Positions 26,923 through 36,455 of a stretch of DNA of 64,000 nucleotides are shown in pieces. The notes under the pieces were generated by a model. It did no database searches and was not told where the DNA came from. It saw only the letters and a list, made by a program, of their open reading frames with translations. Every line of letters begins with the position of its first letter. Within the stretch, counting starts at the first letter, position 1. Source of the DNA: JALORV01 sp963724365. GTDB taxonomy: Bacteria; Pseudomonadota; Gammaproteobacteria; Burkholderiales; Burkholderiaceae_F. The translations under genes and the position numbers were made by a program. The stretch spans positions 310,001 to 374,000 of the forward strand of contig CAVRUR010000001.1 of the NCBI GenBank assembly GCA_963724365.1, written 5' to 3'.

Positions 26923-27828
26923 TCAGCTTCGCCGTGCGTTGACCAGCGCGATACCGACCGTGACCATCAGTGCGGCGGCGATGAACGAAGCGGACAGCCG
27001 TTCGTTCAGCAGGACGACACCGAAGGCCACGCCTGCCAGCGGCGCGACAAAGGCAAACACGGACAGGCGCGCTGCGTAGTAGCGCGTCAGCAGCCAGAAC
27101 CACGCGAGGTAGCTGGCGAAGGCAACGACCACTCCCTGGTACAGCAGCATCGAGACCGTCACGGCGTCGAGGCTGACGACTCCCGGTTCAGACAGTGCGA
27201 ACGATGCCAGCGGCAACAGCAATGCCGAGACGGCCAGCTGGTACAGCAGCGTCTTCTCGGCCCGCGTACTGGCCAGGCGCGTGGCGCGGATCAGCACGGT
27301 CGTGGCAGCCCACAGCGCCGCCGCCAGCATGCCGCAGGCATCGCCCAGCAGGGTCTGGCGATCGCCGCTGGCATAGCCGTCGGCGAAGGCCGCCACGATG
27401 CCGGCAAATGCTAGCGCCACGCCCAGCCATTGCAGCGCGCTCAAGCGCTCGCTCGGCACCCACCAGGCGAGTCCGATGGCGGTCAGCACCGGCGCGAGGT
27501 AGATGAAGATGACCATGCGCGACGCCAGCGTATGCGCCAGACCGTAGTAGATGAGGAAGAACTCCGCGGCGAAGAGGCAACCGGCGGCCAGTCCCGGCGC
27601 CATCGTCCGGTCGCGCTCGAAAAGTGCAATGCCGCGGCCGCGCGACCACGCGAGCAGCAGCACCGTGGCGAGCACCGACCGGATTCCGCCCTGCATGACG
27701 GGCGACACTCCGGCCGCAGCGACCTTGACCGTCACCTGCTGCAGGCCCCACAGCAGTGTGCAGACCAGCATGACGGCATACGCGGTCATGTCCAGGGGGC
27801 GGCGCGTCACGGCCATGGCTGCACGCAT
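26923..27828 (-). CDS. EamA-type DMT exporter
   Basis: About 301 residues with ten predicted transmembrane helices in two EamA repeats (AVMLVCTLLWGLQQVTVKVA in the first; LLGDACGMLAAALWAATTVL in the second). The family exports amino acids, nucleobases or drugs. The start is uncertain between ATG 27828 and 27816. The gene ends 3 bases before the aldo/keto reductase gene on the same strand, so both are likely in one operon with the phosphatidyltransferase. Confidence 0.85.
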   Translation of the reverse strand: MRAAMAVTRRPLDMTAYAVMLVCTLLWGLQQVTVKVAAAGVSPVMQGGIRSVLATVLLLAWSRGRGIALFERDRTMAPGLAAGCLFAAEFFLIYYGLAHTLASRMVIFIYLAPVLTAIGLAWWVPSERLSALQWLGVALAFAGIVAAFADGYASGDRQTLLGDACGMLAAALWAATTVLIRATRLASTRAEKTLLYQLAVSALLLPLASFALSEPGVVSLDAVTVSMLLYQGVVVAFASYLAWFWLLTRYYAARLSVFAFVAPLAGVAFGVVLLNERLSASFIAAALMVTVGIALVNARRS

Positions 27829-27887
27829 TCTGCCAGTGCCCCAATTGTCGCCGCACGCATAGAATCCGCCCACGCTGGAGGAACCCG

Positions 27888-28316
27888 ATGAGCCCTGACC
27901 TGAAGCCCGGGATCAGCTATGTCTTCGACTACACCGTGCCGGACAGCAAGACCGTGCCGCGCCTGTATCCCGAATGGCGCGAGTTCGGCGAGATGCCCGA
28001 AGTCTTCGCCACGGGATTCCTGGTCGGCCTGATGGAAGGCGCCTGCCAGCTTGCGATCAAGCCGTATCTAGACTGGCCGCGGGAGCAGTCGCTCGGCACG
28101 CATGTCAGCTTCTCGCATCTGGCCGCGACTCCGCCGGGCCTGACGGTGCGTGTCCACGTCGAGGTGATCGCGGTCGAGGGGCGCAAGGTGCGGTTCCAGG
28201 CCAGCGCCCATGACGGGCACGATCTCATCTCCGAGGGTACTCACGAGCGCGTCATCATCGATGCGGCCCGCTTCAACGAGAAGGTCTCGGCCAAGCGCCG
28301 GGCAGCGGGACGCTGA
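27888..28316 (+). CDS. FlK-like thioesterase family protein
   Basis: A 142-residue hot-dog-fold protein with a good site (CTGGAGGAACCCG) before the ATG. Pattern matches are EVFATGFLVGLMEGACQLAI, GTHVSFSHLAATPPG and LISEGTHERVIID, as in fluoroacetyl-CoA thioesterase relatives. These hydrolyse acyl-CoA thioesters; the natural substrate of most homologues is unknown. The Glu of LMEGACQ and His of GTHVSFSH are likely active-site residues. It leads into two PNPOx-like genes. Confidence 0.82.
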   Translation: MSPDLKPGISYVFDYTVPDSKTVPRLYPEWREFGEMPEVFATGFLVGLMEGACQLAIKPYLDWPREQSLGTHVSFSHLAATPPGLTVRVHVEVIAVEGRKVRFQASAHDGHDLISEGTHERVIIDAARFNEKVSAKRRAAGR

Positions 28317-28321
28317 ACGCG

Positions 28322-28815
28322 ATGGCTACGCCGGTGCTGGACGACCGCGTTCTGGAGTTCCTGCAGCATCGCGTGATGATCTCGGTCGCGTCGCGCAGCC
28401 TCGACTCATGTGCCTTCTGTCGTCCGCTGCCACGGCTTTCGCGTGTTCGAGCAAGCGCAACGCCTCGACGGTTTTCGTACTTTCGCGCCACTCCGAACGC
28501 GTGCTGGCGGACATCCGCGCCACCGGGCTCGTGGCGGTGGTGTTCAGCGAACCGAGCACGCACCGGACGTTGCAGGTCAAGGGCGAGGACGCTGTGGTCG
28601 GCACGCTCGACGAAGGCGACTGGCCGATGATCGGCGCACACCTGGAGGCCGCTGTTGCCGAACTGTGCCCACTCGGCTACGGAGAGACCTGGGTGCGTAC
28701 CGTGTTCGAGGCCACACCGGCACAGGTGCAGGCGGTGCGCTTCACGCCGACGAGCGCATTCGCGCAGACACCGGGTCCTCGCGCCGGCCAACCGCTCGCA
28801 AGCGAGCGGCTATGA
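28322..28815 (+). CDS. pyridoxamine-5-phosphate-oxidase-like protein, frame broken twice
   Basis: Removing one base near 28409 and one near 28475 gives a 163-residue protein: DDRVLEFLQHRVMISVASRS, then VPSVVRCHGFRVFEQAQRLTV and FVLSRHSERVLADIRATGLVA. This is the split-barrel FMN- or heme-binding PNPOx-like fold. Function is unknown; such proteins bind flavin, F420 or heme, or act as sensors. The stop overlaps the ATG of the next gene (ATGA), a coupling that survives the frame repair and argues that the shifts are errors. Confidence 0.65.
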
Positions 28816-30157
28816 ACAGGGCCCCCGCTCGACTCGATCCGAGCCTGCCTCGAGGGCATCGTTCCGAGCCTCGTCGCCACCTGTGCCGCCGACGGCGTAC
28901 CGAACCTGACCTATGTGTCGCACGTCCACTACGTCGATCGCACGCATGTCGCGCTGTCGTTCCAGTTCTTCAACAAGACGCGCGCGAACATCCTCGCGAA
29001 CCCGCGCGCCACCGTGTTTCTCGTCGATCCCCATACGGCGGCGCGCTATGTCCTGCACGTCCGCTACCTGCGAACCGAAGCGGAGGGCGCGCTGTTCGAG
29101 CGGATGAAGGCGTATCTGGCGGGCATCGCATCGCACACCGGCATGGCCAGTGTGTTCAAGCTGCAGGGCGCGGACGTCTACGAGGTGCTGGAGACCGAGC
29201 ATCTGCCAGGCCCTGAAGTGGCGCCGCCGTCGACGCGCTCCGGCCTGCTCGGTGCCGTGTGTGCTGTGTCGTCGCTACTGGCCTCCGCGACCGACCTGTC
29301 TTCCGTGCTCGACGACGTGCTGGCCGTGCTCGATACCGATCTCGGCATTACGCATTCGATGGTGATGCTGATCGAGCGCAACCGCTCGCGCCTGTACACG
29401 GTCGCGAGCCGCGGCTATGCGACGTCGGGAGTCGGCTCCGAGATTCCGCTGGGCCACGGCATCATCGGCGTGGCGGCACGCGAGGGTGCGCCGATCCGCA
29501 TTTCGCACGGCACCAGTGAATATGCCTACAGCCGGATCATGCGCGAACGTGCCGAGCGCGACGGCCTGGCGAACCTGATTGACACGGAAATTCCGCTGAC
29601 CGGGACTGACGGCCCCAGGTTCGCAGCTCGCCGTGCCTCTGCGCGTCAGCGGCCACACCGTGGGCGTGCTGTTCGCGGAAAGCCAGGACGACGCCCGCTT
29701 CAGTTGGGAAGACGAGGACGCGCTGGTCGCGATCGCGTCCCAGCTCGGGACGACGATCGCCCTGTTGCAGCAGGCCGCCGACGCCGGTGACGACGCGCCC
29801 GCGGCAAGCCAACGGCCTGCCGTGCCGCGCGGCGCGCCACTTGCGATCCGCCACTACCCCGCGGACAACTCGGTGTTCATCGGTGACGATTACCTGATCA
29901 AGGGCGTGGCCGGAGCCATCTTCCGCAAGCTCGTGCGCGACTTCCTCGACAAGGGCCGTACGGACTTCACCAACCGCGAACTGCGCCTCGATTCGTCGAT
30001 CCGGCTGCCCGATATCACCGACAACCTGGAGGCGCGATTGATCCTGCTGGTGCGACGCTTGCAGGAACGCGGGTCCGAGGTCCGCATCGAGAAGACCGGG
30101 CGCGGCCGGTTCCGCCTGTCGGTGGAACGGCCGCTGACACTGGTCGAGGCCGGCTAG
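28812..30157 (+). CDS. PNPOx-like - GAF - winged-helix-like fusion protein, frame broken twice
   Basis: Dropping one C near 28822 and one C near 29614 restores 447 residues. Residues about 10-135 are a PNPOx-like split barrel (GVPNLTYVSHVHYVDRTHVA). Residues about 150-320 are a GAF domain (LDTDLGITHSMVMLIERNRS, IPLGHGIIGVAAREGAPIRI, SGHTVGVLFAESQDDARFSW). The last 110 residues (DDYLIKGVAGAIFRKLVRDF, TNRELRLDSSIRLPDITDNL) look like a winged-helix output domain. The domain order suggests a redox or gas sensor that controls transcription; this is inference. Its TAG overlaps the stop of the convergent hemerythrin gene by four bases. Confidence 0.68.
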
Positions 30158-30898
30158 GCGGCCAGCGCCGCGTCGGCACGCTCCGTGACATCACCTGCGG
30201 CGATCGCTTCGGTTGCCGGCCGCGACATCGGCCCGATCGCCGTACGCAGCTTTGCCAGGTCGCGGTCGCTCAGGTGCGGCCGAATCAGCTTCATGACCCC
30301 ATCGAAAACCGCCCGCGGTGCGCTTGCCTGCATGCCTCCGAGCAAGGCGGCGCGCTCCGGAGCGCTGAGCGTGCGGAATCATCCAACGCAGCGCGGTCGC
30401 CATCGTTCCGGGGTTGATCGCCGCGACGAGGCGCGCATTCAACTCGAGCACTTCCTGCTCCGAGTAGCACGTGACCAGCGTGGCGTGGTTGTCGGTTTCC
30501 TCGACATGCATGTGCTCGAAGTTTTCCGCAACGAACAACGCGAGTTGCCGGTACAGCTGCCGTGCCGCAACGGTCCGTCCTGCACCCGTGCTGCGTTCGA
30601 GGCTCCGCAGGCTGCCCTCGAGCAATTCGAAGGTGGCCAGGTGGTGTTGATGATCGGCCTGCGTCGCGGCACTGGAGCCGGGACGACGCGCTTCGAGCGC
30701 CGGATGAATCCACTCGTCCTCGTGCTGCAGGTGCCCCCGCGAAAACTCGACCAGTTCGCGGACAGCGGCCAGAGCCGTCCGGACCTCACCCGAGTCGTCC
30801 GGATCGAGACGACCGACCTGCACCAGAACCTCACTCATGTAGGCGCGCAGTCCCTTGTGAATTCCGGTGTAGATGTTGAAGCGATCGGCGATGTTCAT
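30154..30898 (-). CDS. hemerythrin-domain protein, frame broken once
   Basis: Starting at ATG 30898 behind an AC-GGGAGA site, the frame is intact to about 30376, where one extra base (CACGCTCAGC) must be removed to reach the normal end; total 247 residues. Di-iron ligands fit the hemerythrin pattern: IHKGLRAYM (His), GHLQHEDEWIHPALE (His-x3-Glu), ADHQHHLATFE (His) and HMHVEETDNHATL (His...Asp/His). A C-terminal helical domain (LIRPHLSDRDLAKLRTAIG) follows. Such proteins bind O2 or NO or protect iron. It faces the PNPOx-GAF gene. Confidence 0.8.
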
Positions 30899-31050
30899 GG
30901 AAGTCTCCCGTTGGTGTGGAATGAGTAGATTCGACACTCTCACTGTAGGTTTCCGCGGGCCGGATCGTCGCTAAATCCTGGCTCAGCAAACGCTAAGACT
31001 TTCATAAGGGCATTCGGGACTGGGCCGGCGCCGCATGCGAAAATTTCTGG

Positions 31051-31251
31051 ATGACCTCGCCTGTCGCAACTTGCACTGCAGTTACGCCCGTGCCGTCGCC
31101 CTGCATCTCGGTCTGCACGATGGATCCACGCAGCGCACTGTGCACGGGCTGCCTGCGCACGATCGACGAGATCGCGGGGTGGAGCCGCTATTCCGACGCC
31201 GACAAGCAGGCGGTCTGGCTGCGGATAGCCGAACGTCGCGCCCGCGGCTGA
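31051..31251 (+). CDS. DUF1289 protein
   Basis: A 66-residue protein with the DUF1289 core PCISVCTMDPRSALCTGCLR followed by TIDEIAGWSRYSDADKQAVW. The cysteines (C-x3-C-x8-C-x2-C) could bind a metal. The family is widespread in proteobacteria and has no known function. It starts 16 bases before the metallo-beta-lactamase-fold gene and may share its transcript. Confidence 0.85.
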   Translation: MTSPVATCTAVTPVPSPCISVCTMDPRSALCTGCLRTIDEIAGWSRYSDADKQAVWLRIAERRARG

Positions 31252-31266
31252 GTGGCTGTTTCGACG

Positions 31267-32171
31267 ATGACATCGAACCATCCGGCCGTGACGCTTCCGC
31301 CGACGATGCATGTCTTCGAACGTGGCTGGCTGTCATCGAACAACATCCTGTTCCTCGACGACGACCGCAACGCAACGCTGGTCGACACCGGCTATGTCAG
31401 CCATCGTGAACAGACTCTGGCGCTGGTGCAGAGCCAGCTCGACGGGTCGCCGGCTGACGCGCATCCTCAACACGCATCTGCATTCGGACCATTGCGGAGG
31501 CAATGCCATACCTGCAACAAGCCACCGGCGCACGGCTCGCCATTCCTCCGGGGCTTGCGAACGCCGTGGAGCGGTGGGACGAGGAGCTGCTGACCTTCCG
31601 CGCGACCGGACAGGACTGCGACTCGCTTCCGGCATGACGACGTGCTCGCCCCGGGCACGGCGTGGCGTCTGGGCGAGCGCGAGTGGCAGGTCCTGTCAGC
31701 GCCTGGTCACGACCCGCACTCGATCATGTTGTGGAACCCTGCCGATCGAATACTGATTTCGGCGGACGCACTGTGGCAGCACGGCTTCGGCGGAATCTTT
31801 CCCGAGATCGAAGGCGAGTCAGGCTTCGCCGAGCAGGCCGCGATGCTCGAGCTGATCGCCCGGCTTGCTCCGCAACTCGTCATTCCGGGCCATGGCGCAC
31901 CGTTCACCGATGTCGACGCTGCGCTGGGACGAGCTCGACCAGAGGTTGGCTGCGCTCTCGGCAGATCCGGCGCGCAACGCGCGGCAGGTGGCCAAGGCAC
32001 TGATCAAGTTCTACCTGCTCGACGTGCGCTCGCTGTCGTTCGAAGCGGCTGATACGGCATCTGAGCGGCGCGCGTTACTTCAACGTGATCAACGAGCGCT
32101 ACTTCCGCGTTCCGTTCGACCAGTTGATCGAGCGCAGCGTGACGAACTGGTCGCGTCGGGGCCGCAGATAG
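31267..32171 (+). pseudogene. metallo-beta-lactamase-fold hydrolase, frame broken five times
   Basis: Five successive +1 shifts are needed to follow the protein; removing five bases gives 299 residues. The order is HVFERGWLSSNNILFLDDDR, the zinc motif LNTHLHSDHCGGNA, AIPPGLANAVERWDEELLTF, VLSAPGHDPHSIMLWNPADR, ADALWQHGFGGIFPEIEGE, VIPGHGAPFTDVDAAL and a C-terminal RYFNVINERYFRVPFDQLIE. All metal ligands of the fold are present once frames are joined. Either this stretch is poorly sequenced or the gene is dead. The substrate is unknown. Confidence 0.65.
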
Positions 32172-32293
32172 TCACGACGGAGTGTCGCCAACCGGGACGG
32201 CTGAAACGTGCGGCCCGCTGTCAGCGGGGTCGGTCGCTGCCGTGAAGTGTGTCGAAGTGGTCGCGCGGCGATCCGCATGCCGGCAGCAGCCCG

Positions 32294-32404
32294 CTAAATG
32301 CACACGGCCGTGACAGAGACGACCAGTACGACCACCAACCACATTCCAGCGAACACCGGCAGGTCGCCGATCGGAATGAGACGATCGTCGTCGGACGGAT
32401 TCAT
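32294..32404 (-). CDS. 36-residue single-helix membrane protein
   Basis: ATG at 32404 follows an excellent ribosome site (GGGGAGGG, 6 bases of spacing) on the minus strand. The product is a short acidic N-terminus (MNPSDDDRLIPIGDL) and one hydrophobic helix (MWLVVVLVVSVTAVCI). It is too short for family assignment; size and layout resemble small accessory subunits of membrane complexes. It lies past the end of the MBL gene on the opposite strand. Confidence 0.5.
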   Translation of the reverse strand: MNPSDDDRLIPIGDLPVFAGMWLVVVLVVSVTAVCI

Positions 32405-32987
32405 GCGTGCCCTCCCCGGGATGCAGAGCCACCCCTCAATGGAAGTATCGGCAAGGTCGGCGCCGGTTGTTTATCGTCCTGAAAGACGACTCGCCATGTC
32501 GGGGCTATGCGTGGATACGACGCCGGACTAGCCGATCCACGAGCCTGAGCTTGTCGGGTGTCATGCAGGCCGGGACCATCCGACCAGCGATTGCAGAGCG
32601 GCCGCTCATGCCGAGCGAGCCGACTACACGCAAGCAAGGGCACCGTCCAGGGTGGCAGGCGGATGAGATCGGCACGATCCTGTGCGCCGGATCGGTAAGG
32701 CAGAGTCGGCCGCGCCGTGTGCAGCCCGTGCGTCGAGCGTGCCCTGTCGCAAGTCACTCACACAGGATCGGCGTGTGGGCCAGGGGAGTTGCTCCAAAGG
32801 GTTGCCGCGGACGGCATGAGCGCCAACTCCGGCGCACGCCCTAGCCGAGCCAACTGGAGAACCTATGCCCATCGGCTTAGGCCTTTTGCCGCGACGATTA
32901 CATCGTCCGATGAATGGTGGCTGCGCGTGTTTGCGCCCAGCATGGCAGTGGCGTCGCGCTCGACGCGAACCAGAACCGGAGCCTGCC
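32405..32987. other. 583-bp stretch without a supported gene
   Basis: Several open frames cross here on both strands, but none has a ribosome site together with a recognisable product or protein-like composition. The left end holds the upstream region of the 36-residue membrane protein; the right end holds the upstream region of the gene at 32988. No strong repeat or RNA was seen. Confidence 0.45.
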
Positions 32988-33299
32988 ATGCACCAAGCAC
33001 GACTTGATTCAAATTCCGACCTCAAGGCCGGCCGCAAGAATCTGCGTCCCGCCTTCACCATCGCCGCGGACTTGATCGCCCTGGCGGTCGCCACGGCGGC
33101 TGTCCTCGAACAGCCTGGCGGGCGCACCTCCGCCGGGAGTGACCCCGCGGCTTCGAGTGTCGTGCCTCTCGCCGCGGCGCCTGCAGAAGATCAGACGGCT
33201 ATCGCGAACACGACGTCCGCCCCGGACGCTGCAAGGCCGCGTTTCCAACGCTCGGATGAGCCAGCGCTCGAGGATTCAACGAACCCCCACGGTGGCTGA
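32988..33299 (+). CDS. hypothetical single-helix protein
   Basis: A 103-residue frame with ACCGGAGCCTGCC before the ATG. It has a basic N-terminus, one hydrophobic helix (FTIAADLIALAVATAAVLEQ) and a long Ala/Pro/Ser-rich, low-complexity tail. This looks like an anchored or exported small protein, but there is no homology to support it and the neighbouring sequence is sparse, so it may be spurious. Confidence 0.35.
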   Translation: MHQARLDSNSDLKAGRKNLRPAFTIAADLIALAVATAAVLEQPGGRTSAGSDPAASSVVPLAAAPAEDQTAIANTTSAPDAARPRFQRSDEPALEDSTNPHGG

Positions 33300-33728
33300 G
33301 CTGCAGCGCCAACGCGGTCAGGTGGCGGCCTGCCTGCCTCGACACGCACGTCGCTGGCCGGACCGCGTACTTCAGCGGGATCACCGACTTCAGGTGGGGC
33401 CGCACTCAAGCGGTCGATGAGGGGGCTTCCGTTGGAGTGATCGGGCGTTGACGCTCAACGCCGTTTCGCTGCGGCGCGGAGTTGCGCTGCAGCGCCCAAG
33501 TGCAGTGCTCTGGGCGCGCGGTGCCGGCATCAGCCGACCTGCTGCGAAAGCGCCGCCCGGCCCATGCGCGGCACCGCCGGTTCAACGCCTCTCATTCAGC
33601 AGCGGCACGCCACGTGAGCTGCGGCCAGCAGGCTGTACCGCGGCGCGGACTACCGCGGGCATTGCTAAAGTCCGGGTTCGAAAGCAACCTCGGACCGGGG
33701 CCGCGCTGAGCCTGCGGCCAATGCCCTT
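33300..33728. other. 429-bp stretch without a supported gene
   Basis: No protein-like frame, tRNA or repeat found. It lies before mobB and probably carries that operon's promoter. A GGGTTCGAAAGCAACC segment near 33670 resembles a tRNA T-arm but has no surrounding cloverleaf. Confidence 0.4.
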
Positions 33729-34223
33729 ATGAAAGTCTTTGGATTCGCCGGCTGGTCTGGCAGCGGCAAGACCGTGCTGATCGAACGCATCATTCCACTG
33801 CTGACCGGCCGCGGACTCGAGGTGTCTCTGATCAAGCGGGCACATCACGAGTTCGACGTCGACGTGCCAGGCAAGGACTCCGACCGTCACCGGCGTGCGG
33901 GATGTCGTGAGGTGTTGATCTCGTCCAGCGTGCGCTGGGCGCACATGCACGAGCTGCGAGGCGAGCCGGAGCAGACTCTGCAGCAACTGGTCGACCGCAT
34001 CTCTCCCTGCGACCTGCTGCTGGTGGAAGGCTTCAAGCGGGAGGCCATCCCGAAGATCGAGGTATTCCGCCGCGACAACGCCAAGGCAGCACTGCATCCC
34101 GACGACCCTCACGTTGTCGCGGTCGCCACCGACTGTCGCTTCGACACGGCGCTGCCGCAGTTCGATCTCGACGACGCAGGCGGCATCGCGGACTTCGTGT
34201 GTACGTTCAACCGGCTGGGGTAA
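33729..34223 (+). CDS. mobB: molybdopterin-guanine dinucleotide biosynthesis adaptor protein MobB
   Basis: A 164-residue P-loop GTPase: Walker A GWSGSGKT at residues 8-15, then LIKRAHHEFDVDVPGKDSDR, REVLISSSVRWAHM and LLLVEGFKREAIPKIEVFR, all standard MobB segments. It helps MobA attach GMP to molybdopterin to make the bis-MGD cofactor used by formate dehydrogenase. Length and frame are normal. It opens the cofactor and formate dehydrogenase island; mobA itself is 12 kb away at 45652. Confidence 0.92.
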   Translation: MKVFGFAGWSGSGKTVLIERIIPLLTGRGLEVSLIKRAHHEFDVDVPGKDSDRHRRAGCREVLISSSVRWAHMHELRGEPEQTLQQLVDRISPCDLLLVEGFKREAIPKIEVFRRDNAKAALHPDDPHVVAVATDCRFDTALPQFDLDDAGGIADFVCTFNRLG

Positions 34224-34260
34224 TGCCGTCCTGCCCGCGCTGCCTTGCCGGGCCTCGTCC

Positions 34261-34866
34261 ATGAAGCGCCCGTCAAGAGTCGATCGACCTGAGCCGGCCG
34301 ATGTCCTGCAGCACCTGGCATCGCGCTATTCGATCAGCCCGAAGCATCTCGGCGCTCCGGCGCCCGGCCGCGCAGAGCTGCTGCGCGCAGCCGCGCTGGC
34401 ACTGCGGGCGCCCGACCACGAGGCGCTGCGACCCTACCGGTTTGTGCACATCGACGCACATCAGCGAGCGGCGCTCGGCGAGTTGTATGCACTTGGCGCA
34501 CGGCGCCGCGGCCTCGACGATGCCGAGGTGCAGCGGGCCCGTGATCGCGCTCACAACGGCCCGTGCCTGCTGGCCTTGATCGGCCGCATCCAGGATGGTG
34601 CGTTCGACGTGCCGGCGCAGGAGCAGTGGCTATGCATCGGCGCAGCGTTGATGAATTTTCTGAATGCGCTGCACCTGATGGGTTATGGCGCGAAGGTTCT
34701 CGGCGGTGCGTCGATCTACGACGTGGAAGTGCAGCAGGCGTTCTGTGCGCCGGGCGAAATCTTGCTGTGCTGGATCGTGACTGGCACTCCGACGCGCTCG
34801 GCGCACTCGCGCTACTCGGATGATGCCGCGTCGATTCTGAGTGACTGGGACGGCGGCATCCGGTAG
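34261..34866 (+). CDS. nitroreductase family protein
   Basis: A 201-residue FMN-type nitroreductase. Family marks: ISPKHLGAPAPGRAELLRAA (the R-S/K-W/R FMN phosphate region is variant), LRAPDHEALRPYRFV, LCIGAALMNFLNALHLMGYG and WIVTGTP near the end. Such enzymes reduce nitro groups, quinones or flavins with NAD(P)H. It starts 37 bases after mobB. A long perfect terminator palindrome follows and separates it from the converging fdh operon. Confidence 0.8.
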   Translation: MKRPSRVDRPEPADVLQHLASRYSISPKHLGAPAPGRAELLRAAALALRAPDHEALRPYRFVHIDAHQRAALGELYALGARRRGLDDAEVQRARDRAHNGPCLLALIGRIQDGAFDVPAQEQWLCIGAALMNFLNALHLMGYGAKVLGGASIYDVEVQQAFCAPGEILLCWIVTGTPTRSAHSRYSDDAASILSDWDGGIR

Positions 34867-34938
34867 GCGGTCACCATCCAGGCGCAAAGCTGTAGCGCTT
34901 CGCGCTTCCCGTTTCAACTCAGAAGACATCGCTGAAAA

Positions 34939-34968
34939 GCAAAAGGCGCCCCATGGGGCGCCTTTTGC
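34939..34968. terminator. bidirectional terminator between nitroreductase gene and fdh operon
   Basis: GCAAAAGGCGCCCC and GGGGCGCCTTTTGC form a perfect 14-base palindromic pair with AT at the centre. The A-run on the left and T-run on the right serve as the U-tract for either direction, so it ends both converging transcripts. Confidence 0.85.
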
Positions 34969-34987
34969 TGTGGACGCTGATCGACCG

Positions 34988-35364
34988 CTACTTCTTGGCG
35001 GCCGGCACGTTGCAGGCTGCGCCGGAGCAGCAGCAGCGGGCGCGAGGCAGCTGCAGGTTGCGCTGGGGCAGCCGCCGCCACCGGAGTCGCAGCCGGCGGC
35101 ACGAACGGGCCGGGATTCACGCAGGCGGGAGTCGCTTCGGGCGTGTAGACCTTGCCGCGCGGCCTTCTGCTCCTTGATGTACGCCTCGGCGACCTTGGTC
35201 TGCGACATGCACAGCGTGTAGGCGTCGACCTTGCCGGCGTGTGCCGCCTTGGCCGCATTCAGCGCCGCTGCCGCCTGCTGCTCAGGCGTCGGCGCCGGCA
35301 ACTTGGCCGATCCGGCCGCGGCAAAAGCCAGCCCGCAAACGGCAATGATGATGTGCTTCAGCAT
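34988..35364 (-). CDS. small secreted Ala/Pro-rich protein at the end of the fdh operon, frame broken twice
   Basis: ATG at 35364 gives a signal peptide (MLKHIIIAVCGLAFAAAGSA) and a mature part TPEQQAAAALNAAKAAHAGK, VDAYTLCMSQTKVAEAYIKE. One extra base near 35155 and one further down must be removed to reach PEATPACVNPGPFVPPAA and an end near CNVPAAKK, in total 124 residues. Conserved-looking cysteines and an Ala/Pro-rich tail suggest a periplasmic protein. No family is recognised. It is the last gene before the terminator. Confidence 0.55.
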
Positions 35365-35381
35365 GACTCCCCCGTTTGACA

Positions 35382-36445
35382 CTATTTGACAGCAAGCTGG
35401 ACCGCGCGTCGGACGGGCCCAGGCACAGCGGCCTCGGACACCATCGGACTTTCGGGCACCTTGCCCGGCCTTGACGTCGTTGTACCAAAGCTCGTGGTGA
35501 TGCTTGGCCCACTCGGCCGTGACATAGCCGTTGCGCATGGCGCGGTACGCCCCCTTCATGCCGATCGTGCCCAGGTAGATGTGCACACAGGCCATGGCAA
35601 TCGCGACATAGGCGAGCACCATGTGGATGACGCTGAAGGTCTGCATCGTGGCCCGCGTCTGACCGAAGTTCGGGAAGTTCAGCACCAGTCCGGAAACAAT
35701 CAGCAGCGGCGTGAGAAGGACCAGCAGGAACCAGAAGACCATCTTCTCGCCGCCGTTGAACTTGCCCGAGGGATACTCGTGCCCGGTCAGGTTGCCGACG
35801 ATCTTCGTCAGCCAGACGAAGTCCTGCTTGTTCAGCCAGTTGTACGGCAGGTAGCGGATGAAGGTCCACACGACACCGACAATCAGAATCGGTCCGACGA
35901 AGTTGTGGACGTTCTTCGCCGCCACTGCCAGCCAGGAGTAAAGGGTGTGACCGATGATCGGCAGCAGCAGCACCTTGCCGAAGGTGAGTATCAGGCCGGT
36001 GATGGCCAGGGTCACCCAGACGATGGCCATGGTCCAGTGCGCGTAACGATCCGCGGGACGAAAGCGCTGGATCATCATCTTCGATCCGCTTTCGCCGACA
36101 GCGAATCGAACCGCGCATGGCGTAGAAGCCGCCCAGCGACAACATGGCCAGCGCGACGAGCAGTCCACCGATCAGAGACACCGGCACGCGCGCTTGCCGC
36201 CATGTCTCTCCGCGCGACTGGATCAGTACTCCCTGGTCCGGCGCTGCGCCGACCTGAGTGAATCCCGGGTCGCCATCGCGCACCTCGCGCCAGACCGGGG
36301 CATTGTTGTAAGGCTGGGTAACGTTTTGCTGTACCTGCTGGCGCGCGGAGTCCTGCTGCTGCGGAGTCGCGGGCTGCGCGGCCGCGTAGCCTGCAAAGGC
36401 CAGCACAACGGCGGCAAACCCGGCCCGCCACGTGGTGATCGTCAT
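35382..36445 (-). CDS. fdhC: formate dehydrogenase cytochrome b (gamma) subunit, frame broken twice
   Basis: Removing one base near 36110 (GATTCGCT to GATCGCT) and one near 35450 gives 353 residues. A signal peptide and long periplasmic N-terminus (QPATPQQQDSARQQVQQNVT) precede the cytochrome b561-like core: RFRPADRYAHWTMAIVWVTL, NVHNFVGPILIVGVVWTFIR, FNGGEKMVFWFLLVLLTPLL and VIHMVLAYVAIAMACVHIYL, with heme-ligand histidines in YAHWTM, VHNFVGP, VIHMVL and VHIYLG. It passes electrons from the Fe-S subunit to quinone. It is part of the fdhABC operon; frames are otherwise clean. Confidence 0.88.
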
Positions 36446-36455
36446 GAGGCCGCTC

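Noticed and set aside
32407..32844. 145-codon open frame in the sparse region
   Set aside because: No ribosome site, arginine- and proline-rich composition of a non-coding GC-rich frame, no family pattern.
33660..33700. tRNA gene suggested by a GGTTCGAAA-like segment
   Set aside because: No acceptor, D or anticodon stems can be drawn around it.
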